Assembly (NCBI GenBank): GCA_036491115.1
Contig: DASXCQ010000054.1
Coordinates: forward strand, 7,331-71,330
Source: DATEPR01 sp036491115
Lineage (GTDB): Bacteria > Actinomycetota > Actinomycetes > Mycobacteriales > Pseudonocardiaceae
Direction: 5' to 3'
DNA: 64,000 nucleotides
In this document: positions 33,305 through 41,830 of the stretch, one piece after another
Layout of the letters: every line of letters begins with the position of its first letter
How positions within the stretch are numbered: position 1 is the stretch's first letter
Notes under the pieces: generated by a model
Seen by the model: the letters and a program-made list of their open reading frames with translations, nothing else
Databases searched by the model: none
What the model was told of the DNA's origin: nothing
Program-made: the position numbers and the translations under genes

Positions 33305-34048
33305 ATGCCTGAGCTCGACGGCAGAGTCGCCGTCGTCACGGGTGGCGCCAGGGGCATCGGCCTCGCGACCTGCCGCGCGCTCGCGGCGGCGGGCGCGACG
33401 GTGGTGCTGACCGGGCGGGACGAGCAGACCGCCGCGCTGCGCGCCAAGGAACTCGCGGCCGAACTGGACGCCGTGGTCGAGGGCGTCGAGCTGGACGTCA
33501 CCGACTCGGCGGCCGTCGCCGCCGTGGTCCGGGGCGCCGCCCGCCGGCACGGCAGGCTGGACGTGGTGGTGGCCAACGCCGGTGTGCTGGGCGACGCGCT
33601 GCTCGGCATGATCACCGACGAGCTGGTCGACGGCATGCTGCGCACGAACGTGGCGGGCACGATCAACACCGTGCAGGCCGCTGCCCGCGCCATGATGCGC
33701 TGGGGCGGGTCGATCGTGGTGTTGGCCTCGGTGGTGGGCGAGCGCGGCAACGCGGGCCAGACCGCCTATGCCGCGTCGAAGGCCGCCGTGGCGACGGTGG
33801 CCCGGTCGGCGGCCAAGGAGCTGGGCCGCTACGGCATCCGCGTCAACGCGGTCGCGCCCGGCGTGATCGACACCGACATGACCGCGCACCTGCCGGCCGA
33901 CGTGCTGGCTCGGCGCGTCGCCGACACGCCGCTGGGCCGCCTGGGCACGCCGGCCGACGTGGCGGGCGTGATCCGGTTCCTGGCCGGGGACGGCGCCGCG
34001 TTCGTCACCGGCCAGGTGCTCGGCGTGGACGGGGGACTGGTGCTGTGA
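33305..34048 (+). CDS. SDR oxidoreductase, 3-oxoacyl-ACP reductase (FabG) type
   Basis: A 247-residue classical SDR. The cofactor motif is VVTGGARGIGLATC, with VANAGVLGD and the catalytic Ser (VVLASVVGERG) and Tyr/Lys (AYAASKAA). The C-terminus FLAGDGAAFVTGQVLGVDGGL is typical of FabG. In this context it may reduce a 3-oxoacyl-ACP to a 3-hydroxyacyl-ACP or another ACP-bound intermediate. It begins three bases after the ACP stop and overlaps the next gene (GTGA). Confidence 0.85.
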   Translation: MPELDGRVAVVTGGARGIGLATCRALAAAGATVVLTGRDEQTAALRAKELAAELDAVVEGVELDVTDSAAVAAVVRGAARRHGRLDVVVANAGVLGDALLGMITDELVDGMLRTNVAGTINTVQAAARAMMRWGGSIVVLASVVGERGNAGQTAYAASKAAVATVARSAAKELGRYGIRVNAVAPGVIDTDMTAHLPADVLARRVADTPLGRLGTPADVAGVIRFLAGDGAAFVTGQVLGVDGGLVL

Positions 34049-35433
34049 TCACGCATCCCGACGCCCGGCTGGTCGTGGCGGCCAGCGGCCGCATGCTCAC
34101 CGGTGCCACGCTGGCGTCCGAAGTGGACCGCATCGCGGAACGGCTGGCCGCGCTGCCGCCCGGCGTGCTGCTCGCTGCCATGCCCGTCACCCTGTCCGCG
34201 GTGCTGCGCTACCTGGCCGCGTTGCGCGCCGGCCGTGCGGTGGCGCTGGTGGACCCGGTCCGGCCGCCCGATCCGCTGGTGGCCGCCTTCGAACCGGCCG
34301 CGGTGCTGGGCGCCGATCCGCTGGTCCAGCCACCACCCGGCTACGGCACGGCCGATCTCGGCGGGCCGGCCTGGGTTCGGCTGCGGCCGGACGGTGTCGT
34401 GCCGCACCCGGATCTGGCCGTGCTGCTGCCGACCAGCGGTTCGACCGGCAGTTCCCGGTTCGTTCGGCTGTCCCGGTCGGCGATCACCGCCAACGCGCAC
34501 GCCATCGCCACCGTCCTGGGCATCACCGCGGACGAGGTCGCGCCCACCAACCTGCCGCTGCACTACAGCTACGGCCTGTCGGTGCTGCACAGCCATCTGA
34601 TGGCCGGTGCCACCGTGGTGATCGACGACTCCGGCCTGCTGGCCCGGTCGTTCTGGCAGTCGGTCGACCTGTACCGGATCACGTCGCTGGCCGGTGTGCC
34701 GCACCACTACCGGCTGCTGCGCAGGCTGCGCTTCGACCCGGTGCGCCACCCCACCCTGCGCACGCTGACCCAGGCCGGCGGCGCCCTGCCGGTCGACCTG
34801 GTCACCCACTTCCACGGCGAGATGGCGGCCGTCGGCGGCCGGCTGTTCGTGATGTACGGACAGACCGAGGCCGCACCGAGGATGGCCACGCTGCCGCCGA
34901 GTCTGCTGCCGGAGCGGGCCGGTTCGGTCGGGTTGGCGCTGCCCGGCGGCCGGTTCACCGTGCGCCTGCCCGACGGCACCGACACCGACCGGCCCGGCGT
35001 CACCGGCGAGATCGTCTACACCGGACCGAACGTGATGCTCGGCTACGCCGCGTCGGCCGCCGACCTGGCCAGGGGTGACGACTGCCTCGGTGTGCTCGCC
35101 ACCGGCGATCTCGGTCAGCTGGCCGAGGACGGCTGCCTCACCGTGACCGGCAGGCTGGCCAGGATCGGCAAGGTGTTCGGCCACCGGGTCAGCCTGGATG
35201 ACCTGGAACGGCTGGTCGGCTCACCCGGTGTGGCCGCGGTGTCCGCCGGTGACCGGGTGACGCTGTACGTCGAGGGCGCGGACACCCGCGGCACCGTCGA
35301 GACCGCCAGACAACTGGCGCACCGGCTGCGGATGCACGTCTCCGGGTTCGACGTGCGCGGCATCGACAGCTTCCCGCTGCTGCCCAGCGGGAAGATCGAC
35401 TATCGAGCGCTGGAGGCACTGTGCGCACCCTGA
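34045..35433 (+). CDS. AMP-forming acyl ligase
   Basis: A 462-residue ANL-superfamily adenylating enzyme. The phosphate loop is LLPTSGSTGSSRFVRLS, with MYGQTEAAPRM (A5), VLATGDLGQLAEDG (A7) and GRLARIGKVFGHRVSLDDLE (A8). LLPSGKIDYRAL near the end carries the catalytic Lys. It is shorter than typical acyl-CoA synthetases. It likely activates a carboxylic acid and loads it on the adjacent ACP. Substrate chain length is not evident. GTG overlaps the SDR stop. Confidence 0.85.
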   Translation: MITHPDARLVVAASGRMLTGATLASEVDRIAERLAALPPGVLLAAMPVTLSAVLRYLAALRAGRAVALVDPVRPPDPLVAAFEPAAVLGADPLVQPPPGYGTADLGGPAWVRLRPDGVVPHPDLAVLLPTSGSTGSSRFVRLSRSAITANAHAIATVLGITADEVAPTNLPLHYSYGLSVLHSHLMAGATVVIDDSGLLARSFWQSVDLYRITSLAGVPHHYRLLRRLRFDPVRHPTLRTLTQAGGALPVDLVTHFHGEMAAVGGRLFVMYGQTEAAPRMATLPPSLLPERAGSVGLALPGGRFTVRLPDGTDTDRPGVTGEIVYTGPNVMLGYAASAADLARGDDCLGVLATGDLGQLAEDGCLTVTGRLARIGKVFGHRVSLDDLERLVGSPGVAAVSAGDRVTLYVEGADTRGTVETARQLAHRLRMHVSGFDVRGIDSFPLLPSGKIDYRALEALCAP

Positions 35434-36476
35434 CCGAGCACGCCTTCAGCCGCGCCCATGCCGACCGCGAGGCCACGCTCACCCCGGCGCTGGCCGAACT
35501 GACCGCCCACCACCGGGTCGCCTGCCCGTCCTACGACCGGATCCTGTCCGCCCTGGCCATTCCCCGCGACCGCGCCTACGACACCGTGGCCGACCTGCCG
35601 TGGCTGCCGGTCGGCCTGTTCAAGACGCACGAGCTGCGCAGCGTGCCGACCGACCAGGTGTTCCGCGTGCTCACCTCGTCCGGCACCACCGGCAGTGGCC
35701 CGTCCCGGGTCTACCTGGACCGGGCGGACGCCGCCGCGCAGACCAGGCACCTGGCCAGCACGCTGCGGGCCGTGCTGCCCGGCAGGCGGCTGCCCATGCT
35801 GGTGGTGGACAGCATCGGCGTGACACGGGGCTCGACCGCACGCAGTGCCGGCGTGCTCGGCATGGCGATGTTCGGCCGCGACCACGTGTACGCGCTGGAC
35901 CCGGACGAGCGGCCGGATCTCGCCGCCATCAAGGGATTCCTCGCCGTCTACGGCCGGGAACCGTTCCTGGTCTTCGGGTTCACGTTCCTGGTGTGGCAGC
36001 ACCTGTACCAGGTGGCGTTCCGGCACGGGCTGGACCTGTCGCACGGCATCCTGGTGCACTCCGGCGGCTGGAAGAAGCTCGCCGCCCGCGCGGTGGACAA
36101 CGTCGAGTTCCGGCGCCGGTTCGCGCAGGACACCGGCCTGACCCGGAGCTACAACTACTACGGCATGGTCGAGCAGATCGGCACGGTGTTCGTCGAGGGG
36201 CCGTCCGGCGGTTCGCTGTACTGCCCGGACTTCGCCGACGTGGTGATCCGCGACCCGCAGACCTGGGCGGAGCAGCCGGTCGGCGTGCCGGGTGTGATCG
36301 AGGTGGTCAGCACGCTGCCCCGGTCGTACCCCGGTCACGTGCTGCTCACCGAGGACATCGGCGTACTGCACGGCGTGGACGACGGCGACTGGCCGGGCAG
36401 GCGGTTCGGTGTGCTGGGCAGGCTGCCCAGTTCCGAGGTGCGCGGCTGCTCGGACACGCTGGCGGAGGCCCGGTGA
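35421..36476 (+). CDS. LuxE/PaaK family acyl-protein synthetase
   Basis: A 351-residue LuxE-type protein. It has LTSSGTTGSGPSRVYLD (adenylate loop), YGREPFLVFGFTFLVWQHLY, GGWKKLAARAV and SYNYYGMVEQIGTVF. A Cys at residue 343, in EVRGCSDTL, sits where LuxE carries its acyl-cysteine intermediate. In the luminescence pathway LuxE activates a fatty acid and passes it to LuxC. No luxA or luxB is present here. It overlaps the ligase gene by 13 bases and LuxC by four, so these three act together. Similar proteins occur in some O-antigen (rfb) loci. Confidence 0.88.
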   Translation: MRTLTEHAFSRAHADREATLTPALAELTAHHRVACPSYDRILSALAIPRDRAYDTVADLPWLPVGLFKTHELRSVPTDQVFRVLTSSGTTGSGPSRVYLDRADAAAQTRHLASTLRAVLPGRRLPMLVVDSIGVTRGSTARSAGVLGMAMFGRDHVYALDPDERPDLAAIKGFLAVYGREPFLVFGFTFLVWQHLYQVAFRHGLDLSHGILVHSGGWKKLAARAVDNVEFRRRFAQDTGLTRSYNYYGMVEQIGTVFVEGPSGGSLYCPDFADVVIRDPQTWAEQPVGVPGVIEVVSTLPRSYPGHVLLTEDIGVLHGVDDGDWPGRRFGVLGRLPSSEVRGCSDTLAEAR

Positions 36477-37687
36477 GCGTGCGACAGCGGTTCCCCGCCG
36501 GGCAGTTGGTGGACCTGCCGGCGTGGTTGGCGCGGCGGGACCGGCTCACCGTCGGCGACGAGCGGATCGTCGACTTCCTGTCCGCGTTCGCCCGCAGGCT
36601 GCTCAAGCCCGACGTCACGCGGGTCCGGCCGGAACTGGCCGCGCTGGGTTTCTTCCTGCGACCGGTCGAGCTGCACCGGGCCGTCGGCAGAGCGCGCAGC
36701 TCCACAGTAGATGGACTGCGAGTGCCGCGCGGTCTCGTGCTGCACATCCCACCGGCCAATGTGGACACGCTGTTCGTCTACTCCTGGGCGCTGTCCGCGC
36801 TGGCCGGCAACCGCAACGTGGTGCGGGTGTCACCCCGGTCGGCGGGCGCGGCCGACCTGGTGCTCGCCGCGCTGAACGACACCCTCGCCGCGGCCGACCC
36901 GGTGGTCGGCGCGACCCAGTTGATGATCACCTACGACCGGGACGACGAGCTCACCTCGGCGTTGTCCGCGGCCTGCGACCTGCGGGTGGTGTGGGGCGGC
37001 GACCGGGCGGTCACCGCGCTGCGCCGGCATCCGCTGGCCCCGCACGCCCGCGACATGACGTTCCCGGACCGGTCGTCGTTCGCGGTGATCTCGGTGGCCG
37101 GCTGGCACGCGGCCACACCGGCCCGGCGCCGGTCGGCCGTGGTCGGCTTCCACAACGACGCCTACTGGTTCGACCAGGCGGCGTGCGCGTCACCCAGGGC
37201 GGTGTTCTGGATCGGCGCCGACTCGGCGGACGCCCAGGCCGAGTTCGCCGGGCTGCTCGCCGACGTGGCCGCCGACCGGGGCACCACCGTCGAACCCGCG
37301 ATGGCCATCCGCAAGCGGGTGTCCGCGTACGGCCTGGCGGCGGACGGCCTGGTGGACGCCGTCCGGTTCGCCGGCAACGCGGTCGCCGTGCTCGACCTGG
37401 CCGAACCGGCCGCCGTGCCCCGGCGCTGGCTGGGCACGGGCACCTTCCCGCAGGCCACCCTGGGCAGCCTGGCCGAGCTGGTGGCACTGGTGGAGCGCCG
37501 CGACCAGACCCTGTCCTGCTTCGGCTTCGAGCGCGCCGAACTGGTGCGACTGGCGACCGCGCTGGCCGGGCGGGGCGTGGACCGGATCGTGCCGTTCGGT
37601 TCGGCGCTGTCGTTCGCGCCGGTCTGGGACGGCTACGACCTGCTGGCCGAGTTCACCCGGCTGACCACGGTGAGCTCGACGTGGTGA
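36473..37687 (+). CDS. LuxC family acyl reductase
   Basis: A 404-residue aldehyde-dehydrogenase-fold acyl-CoA/acyl-protein reductase. VLHIPPANVDTLFVYSWALSALAGNRNVVRVS is the LuxC N-terminal signature. FDQAACASPRAVFWIG contains the likely nucleophile Cys238. LuxC reduces an activated acyl group to an aldehyde with NADPH. It shares a four-base overlap with LuxE before it and with the flippase-like gene after it. The aldehyde, or a related product, is probably the unusual building block of this cluster. Confidence 0.88.
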   Translation: MSVRQRFPAGQLVDLPAWLARRDRLTVGDERIVDFLSAFARRLLKPDVTRVRPELAALGFFLRPVELHRAVGRARSSTVDGLRVPRGLVLHIPPANVDTLFVYSWALSALAGNRNVVRVSPRSAGAADLVLAALNDTLAAADPVVGATQLMITYDRDDELTSALSAACDLRVVWGGDRAVTALRRHPLAPHARDMTFPDRSSFAVISVAGWHAATPARRRSAVVGFHNDAYWFDQAACASPRAVFWIGADSADAQAEFAGLLADVAADRGTTVEPAMAIRKRVSAYGLAADGLVDAVRFAGNAVAVLDLAEPAAVPRRWLGTGTFPQATLGSLAELVALVERRDQTLSCFGFERAELVRLATALAGRGVDRIVPFGSALSFAPVWDGYDLLAEFTRLTTVSSTW

Positions 37688-38625
37688 GTGCCGCGGTGCC
37701 GGTGGTGTCCCGGACCGCGGTGGTGAACTGGCTGCGTCGGCTGTTGCTGGCCGCCGTGCTGCTCGCGGCCGGTTACTACCTGGCCAGCCGGTGGGACGAG
37801 GTGTGGCGCACGCTGCGGTCGGTGTCGCCGGCACATGCCGTCGCCAGCCAACTGGCCGTGTTCGCCGCGATGGTCGTGGCCACCTACGGCTGGCAGGTCG
37901 TCGTCGACGCGCTGGGCGAGCCGGTCGGCGGGTTCCGCGGCGGGCAGGTCTACCTGGTCGGCCAGCTCGGCAAGTACCTGCCCGGCTCGGTCTGGGCCTA
38001 CCTGCTGCAGGCCGAACTGGGCCACCGGGCCGGCATGGCCCGGGCGAGGGTGTTCACCGCGTCGCTGGTCCAGCTCGGCGTCTCGATGGTCGCCGCGCTG
38101 GCCCTGGGCATCGCCGCGCTGCCGCTGATGCTGCACCGCACCGGCGCCGTGTGGCTGTTCGCGCTGCTGCCGCTGGCGCTCGCCGCGCTGCACCCACGAG
38201 TGCTCACCTGGGGCACGTCCCGGGTGCTGACACTGCTGCGCAGGCCGCCGCTGGACCAGCCGCTGCGCTGGCACACCGTCGGCACGGTCGCGGCAACGGC
38301 GTTGGGCACCTACCTGCTCTACGGCCTGCACCTGTGGCTGCTGGCCGGCTCGGCGGGCGCCGTCGGCCCGGGCGGCATCCTGCTGTGCACGGGCGCGATC
38401 GCGGTCGGGCTGAACGCCGGCCTGCTGCTGTTCGTGCTGCCCTCCGGTGCCGGCCTGCGCGACGTCGTGGTGGCGGCCGCGCTGGCCACCGCGGTCGGGC
38501 CGGTGCGCGCGGCCGCGTTCGCCGTGGTGTCACGGCTGATGTTCACCGCGGGCGACCTGGCCACGGCCGGCGGCGCGGCGGCGCTGGCCCGGTGGCGGGC
38601 GCCGCTACCGCGTGCCGGCCAGTAG
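37684..38625 (+). CDS. flippase-like LPG-synthase-TM family membrane protein
   Basis: A 313-residue protein with about eight hydrophobic helices, similar to the transmembrane domain of lysylphosphatidylglycerol synthetases and the YbhN-like family. VYLVGQLGKYLPGSVWAYLLQAELG is the family signature (GKYxPGxxW). FVLPSGAGLRDVVVAAAL follows near the C-terminus. No aminoacyl-transferase domain is attached. It is the last gene of the operon and may transport or flip the lipid-linked product. The GTG overlaps the LuxC stop. It overlaps the convergent glycosyltransferase gene by 21 bases. Confidence 0.82.
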   Translation: MSAAVPVVSRTAVVNWLRRLLLAAVLLAAGYYLASRWDEVWRTLRSVSPAHAVASQLAVFAAMVVATYGWQVVVDALGEPVGGFRGGQVYLVGQLGKYLPGSVWAYLLQAELGHRAGMARARVFTASLVQLGVSMVAALALGIAALPLMLHRTGAVWLFALLPLALAALHPRVLTWGTSRVLTLLRRPPLDQPLRWHTVGTVAATALGTYLLYGLHLWLLAGSAGAVGPGGILLCTGAIAVGLNAGLLLFVLPSGAGLRDVVVAAALATAVGPVRAAAFAVVSRLMFTAGDLATAGGAAALARWRAPLPRAGQ

Positions 38626-39555
38626 CGGCGCGCCCACGTCCTGGACGCTGTGCAGCACGTAGACCGGGCGGCCACGGGCCTCGTCCCCGGCCCGCCACAG
38701 GTACTCGCCGAACCCGCCCAGCGCGGCCAGGTGCACCCCGCCGAGGAAGCACACCGCCGCCAGCACCAGACCCCACCCCGACCACCCGGCCCACGGTCCG
38801 GCCACCAGCTGTGCCATCACCCCCAGCAGGCCGGCACCGGCCAGCGCGGCACCGCCGAGCACGGCGAGTTGGAAGGGTGCCGGGCAGAACTCCACGACCG
38901 AGTCCAGCACCAGCTTCCGCTTCTTCGCCCCGGTCCACTTGCTGCGCCCGGCCGGTCGGGGCAACTGGTCGAACGCGACGGTCCGCTGCGTGAAGCCGAC
39001 CCACGCGACGATCCCGAACACGTTGCGGTTGCGCTCCGGCATCCGGTTCACCGCGTCGATCACCGGCCGGGACAGCAACACCTGGGACGGCCCCTGCGCC
39101 GGGTAGGTCGGGATCACCGACCACCGCTGGAACGTCCGGGAGAACAGCCGGGACGCCACACTCGGCACCGCCCTGCTGCGCCGCACGCCCCACACCACGT
39201 CCGCGCCGGACCGCCACTCGGCGAGGAAGTCGCCGATCGCGGCCAGCGGCTCCTGCAGGTCGGTGCTGACCGTGATCAGGCAGTCGCCCCTGGCCAGCGC
39301 GAGACCGGCGGTGACGGCGGCGTGCGATCCGAAGTTGCGGGACAGTCGCGCCACCCGTGCCACGTCGCCCGGCCCGAGCGCGGCCGTCGCCAGCTCGGCG
39401 GTGCCGTCGGTCGAACCGTCGTCCACCACGAGCAGTTCGAAGTCCAGGTCGCGGTGCGCGGCCCGGATCGCCCGGAAGAACGCGACCAGGCCGACGACGT
39501 TGTCCGCCTCGTCGTAGGCGGGCGCGAGGATGGTGACCAGGCGCCGCTCAGCCAC
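38605..39555 (-). CDS. GT2 polyprenyl-phosphate glycosyltransferase (GtrB-like)
   Basis: A 316-residue membrane glycosyltransferase. The GT-A domain has LAPAYDEADNVVGLVAFFR, LLVVDDGSTDGTAEL and LITVSTDLQEPLAAIGD. Two C-terminal helices are LAVLGGAALAGAGLLGVMA and GLVLAAVCFLGGVHLAAL, followed by GEYLWRAGDEARGRPVYVL. This is the GtrB/DPM architecture that loads a sugar onto polyprenyl phosphate at the inner face. The start is GTG; the gene overlaps the stop of the GT-C gene upstream by eight bases, so that enzyme may use the product. Confidence 0.88.
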   Translation of the reverse strand: MAERRLVTILAPAYDEADNVVGLVAFFRAIRAAHRDLDFELLVVDDGSTDGTAELATAALGPGDVARVARLSRNFGSHAAVTAGLALARGDCLITVSTDLQEPLAAIGDFLAEWRSGADVVWGVRRSRAVPSVASRLFSRTFQRWSVIPTYPAQGPSQVLLSRPVIDAVNRMPERNRNVFGIVAWVGFTQRTVAFDQLPRPAGRSKWTGAKKRKLVLDSVVEFCPAPFQLAVLGGAALAGAGLLGVMAQLVAGPWAGWSGWGLVLAAVCFLGGVHLAALGGFGEYLWRAGDEARGRPVYVLHSVQDVGAPLLAGTR

Positions 39556-41776
39556 GACGCACCCGCCTGCGCACCATGACCGACCACGCACCCAGTCCGG
39601 CGGCCAGCGCGATGCCGAGCCCGAACGCCACGGCCGACGCCCGCCACCCCGGTGGACTCCAGGACAGCTGGACGGCACCGCCGTTCGCACCGGCCGGCAG
39701 GTCCACCACGAGCAGCCCGTACGGCCCGGACCGGACGGCGGTGGGCCGGCCGTCGACCGTGGCGGTGTAGCCGGGCCAGGCGAGCCGGGCGAAGGTGAGC
39801 GCGGCCGGGCCGGTGCCGGTCCGGCGGTAGGTCAGGTGCTCGTCGACCTGGCCGGTCACCGCGTCGGACAGCACCTGCACGCCGGCCGCGTGGGACAGTC
39901 GTCCGGCCGGCCAGGGGAGGGCCTGGTCGCGGGTCCACACCGCGGTCAGCCCGCTGGACTCGTCGGCAGGCGTGCGGTGCCAGCCGGGCGGCGGTGTCCT
40001 GTGCCGGGTGTCCACCAGCGAGTTCTGCACCACCACCGTCCGCGCCCGCAGCAGGTCGGCCAGCGGCACCGGGTAGCCGTCCGGCGGCAGCCACAGCCGG
40101 GTCCACGACGCCGGGCAGTTGACCGAGCCCTGGTAGGACTGGCACAGCCTGCCGTCCAGCTTGCTGAAGCCGATGCCGCTGTATGCGGTCGTGCTCTCCA
40201 CACCGGCCACGCTGTACATCGAGCCGTACAGCACGTCGGTGTACGCCTGGTCCGGCAGGCGTTCCGGCACGTCCAGCCCGATGTCGGACAGCTGCACGAC
40301 GTTGCCGTGGTACTTGGCGAACCGGGCCTGCAATCCGGCGACGCTGGTGGGGAACTGGTAGTTCGTCACGGTGAAGTTGCCGGGGAACCACACCACCTGC
40401 AACCCCAACACCAGCAACGAACCGACGACCAGCGCCACACAGCCGGCCCGAGTGGACAGTCCGAACCGGACCAGCACGCCGACCAGCGCCAGCACCACCA
40501 CGGCACCGAGCACGTCCCACCGCCACGTCCTGGGCAGTTCCCCCCACGCCAGGTACGCGCCCACCGCCACCACGAGCGCGCTCACCGCGGCCCGCCACCG
40601 CCACCGGGTGCGCACCGGACCCTGACCGGCCAGCAGCGCCCACAGCAGCAGCACCGGGAACCAGAAGAAGTCGATCAGCCGCAGCGGCCACCGGAACATC
40701 CAGATCTGCGACGGACCCAGCATCAGCAGCAGGAAGCAGCCGCCGAACACGTACAGTTCGACGTGCTCGCGCCACCGCTCGCGCAGCAGGGTCCAGCGCA
40801 GCCACGGCAACGTGGGCAGCACGAACCACGCCAGGTAAGCCACCGGCACGGTCAGGTTGCCGCTGAGGAAGTTGGCGGTCAGCGGCTGCGCGCTCGGCGT
40901 GGACAGCTCCAGCAGGTTGGTCACGCTGGGCTTGAGGAAGCCGTTGTTCAGCGTCTCGGCCGCCGCCCGGAAACCCACCGACGAGGTGAGCAGCAGCGGC
41001 AGGTAGACCTGCACGTTCAGCAGCGCCACCGCGACCCCGGACAGCAGCAGCACCCCGATCCGGCCGCGCCGCCCGGAGAGCCAGGCGTCCACCGACCCGG
41101 CCAGGATGACGAAACCACAGGCCAGCAGGCCGTACGGGTTGCCGATGGATACCGCGAGATAGCCGGTCAGCACCAGCAGCAGTGGCGACCGGCCGCGCGC
41201 GACCAGCCGCGCGGTCCACCACAGCCACGGCGTGAACGCGGTCAGCATCAGCGCGTTCACCCACGCCGTGCCGTCCATGAAGAACGAGTAGCCGGCCAGC
41301 GGCAGCACCGCGCCCACGGCGGCCGCCAGCGACCGGCGGACGCCCACGTCACGGGCCAGCAGGTAGGTGCCACCCGCCATGACCAGCATGAAGAACGCCT
41401 TGCCCAGCGCGATGCCGGCGGCCAGGTTGTCGATGGGGTAGACGGCGATCGCCACCGCGACCACCACCGGGTTCCACATGCCGGTCGCGGCCTCGGCGGC
41501 GAAGTTCCCGCCCCGCCACAGGTCCAGGCTGAGCAGCGGCAGGTGGCCGTGCAGCACCGACTCGGCGATCCGGTGCCACACCGGGACGGCCGCGCCCGCG
41601 GTGTCGTCCCAGAAGTAGAAGATGTGGTTGCCGATCAACGGCAGGCCGGCGCCGACGGCGACCGCGGCCAGCATCAGCAACGGCGCGAGCGGCAGCCGCC
41701 GCCGGGTCCGTCGGCCGGACGCCGCCGGCTCGGCGTCGCTCGGCGCGACCGGTGCGGTACTGGTGGTGACGCTCAC
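39548..41776 (-). CDS. GT-C fold polytopic membrane glycosyltransferase (YfhO/Rv3779-like)
   Basis: A 742-residue membrane protein with about 13 helices. The first extracytoplasmic loop has the acidic motif FYFWDDTAGAAVPVWH. SIGNPYGLLACG and SQIWMFRWPLRLIDFFWFPVLLL are in the helical body. A large extracytoplasmic C-terminal domain is closed by a final helix. This layout fits GT-C enzymes that use polyprenyl-phosphate sugars, such as YfhO (teichoic acid glycosylation) and Rv3779 (galactosamine on arabinogalactan). I cannot decide between these. It is transcribed with the GtrB-like gene, suggesting they form a donor/transferase pair. Confidence 0.72.
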   Translation of the reverse strand: MSVTTSTAPVAPSDAEPAASGRRTRRRLPLAPLLMLAAVAVGAGLPLIGNHIFYFWDDTAGAAVPVWHRIAESVLHGHLPLLSLDLWRGGNFAAEAATGMWNPVVVAVAIAVYPIDNLAAGIALGKAFFMLVMAGGTYLLARDVGVRRSLAAAVGAVLPLAGYSFFMDGTAWVNALMLTAFTPWLWWTARLVARGRSPLLLVLTGYLAVSIGNPYGLLACGFVILAGSVDAWLSGRRGRIGVLLLSGVAVALLNVQVYLPLLLTSSVGFRAAAETLNNGFLKPSVTNLLELSTPSAQPLTANFLSGNLTVPVAYLAWFVLPTLPWLRWTLLRERWREHVELYVFGGCFLLLMLGPSQIWMFRWPLRLIDFFWFPVLLLWALLAGQGPVRTRWRWRAAVSALVVAVGAYLAWGELPRTWRWDVLGAVVVLALVGVLVRFGLSTRAGCVALVVGSLLVLGLQVVWFPGNFTVTNYQFPTSVAGLQARFAKYHGNVVQLSDIGLDVPERLPDQAYTDVLYGSMYSVAGVESTTAYSGIGFSKLDGRLCQSYQGSVNCPASWTRLWLPPDGYPVPLADLLRARTVVVQNSLVDTRHRTPPPGWHRTPADESSGLTAVWTRDQALPWPAGRLSHAAGVQVLSDAVTGQVDEHLTYRRTGTGPAALTFARLAWPGYTATVDGRPTAVRSGPYGLLVVDLPAGANGGAVQLSWSPPGWRASAVAFGLGIALAAGLGAWSVMVRRRVRRG

Positions 41777-41784
41777 GGCTGGAG

Positions 41785-41790
41785 AGCGTA
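41785..41790 (-). promoter_or_regulatory. -10 element of the GT-C gene
   Basis: TACGCT on the minus strand lies eight bases before the GTG at 41776, consistent with a leaderless mRNA. Confidence 0.3.
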
Positions 41791-41830
41791 ACCGGCGCGC
41801 TGGGCCGTTCGGCCGAGTGCCGCTACTGCG

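Noticed and set aside
35421..37687. Bioluminescence operon
   Set aside because: luxA, luxB and luxD are absent. The LLM oxidoreductase at 42.7 kb is a general family member outside the operon.
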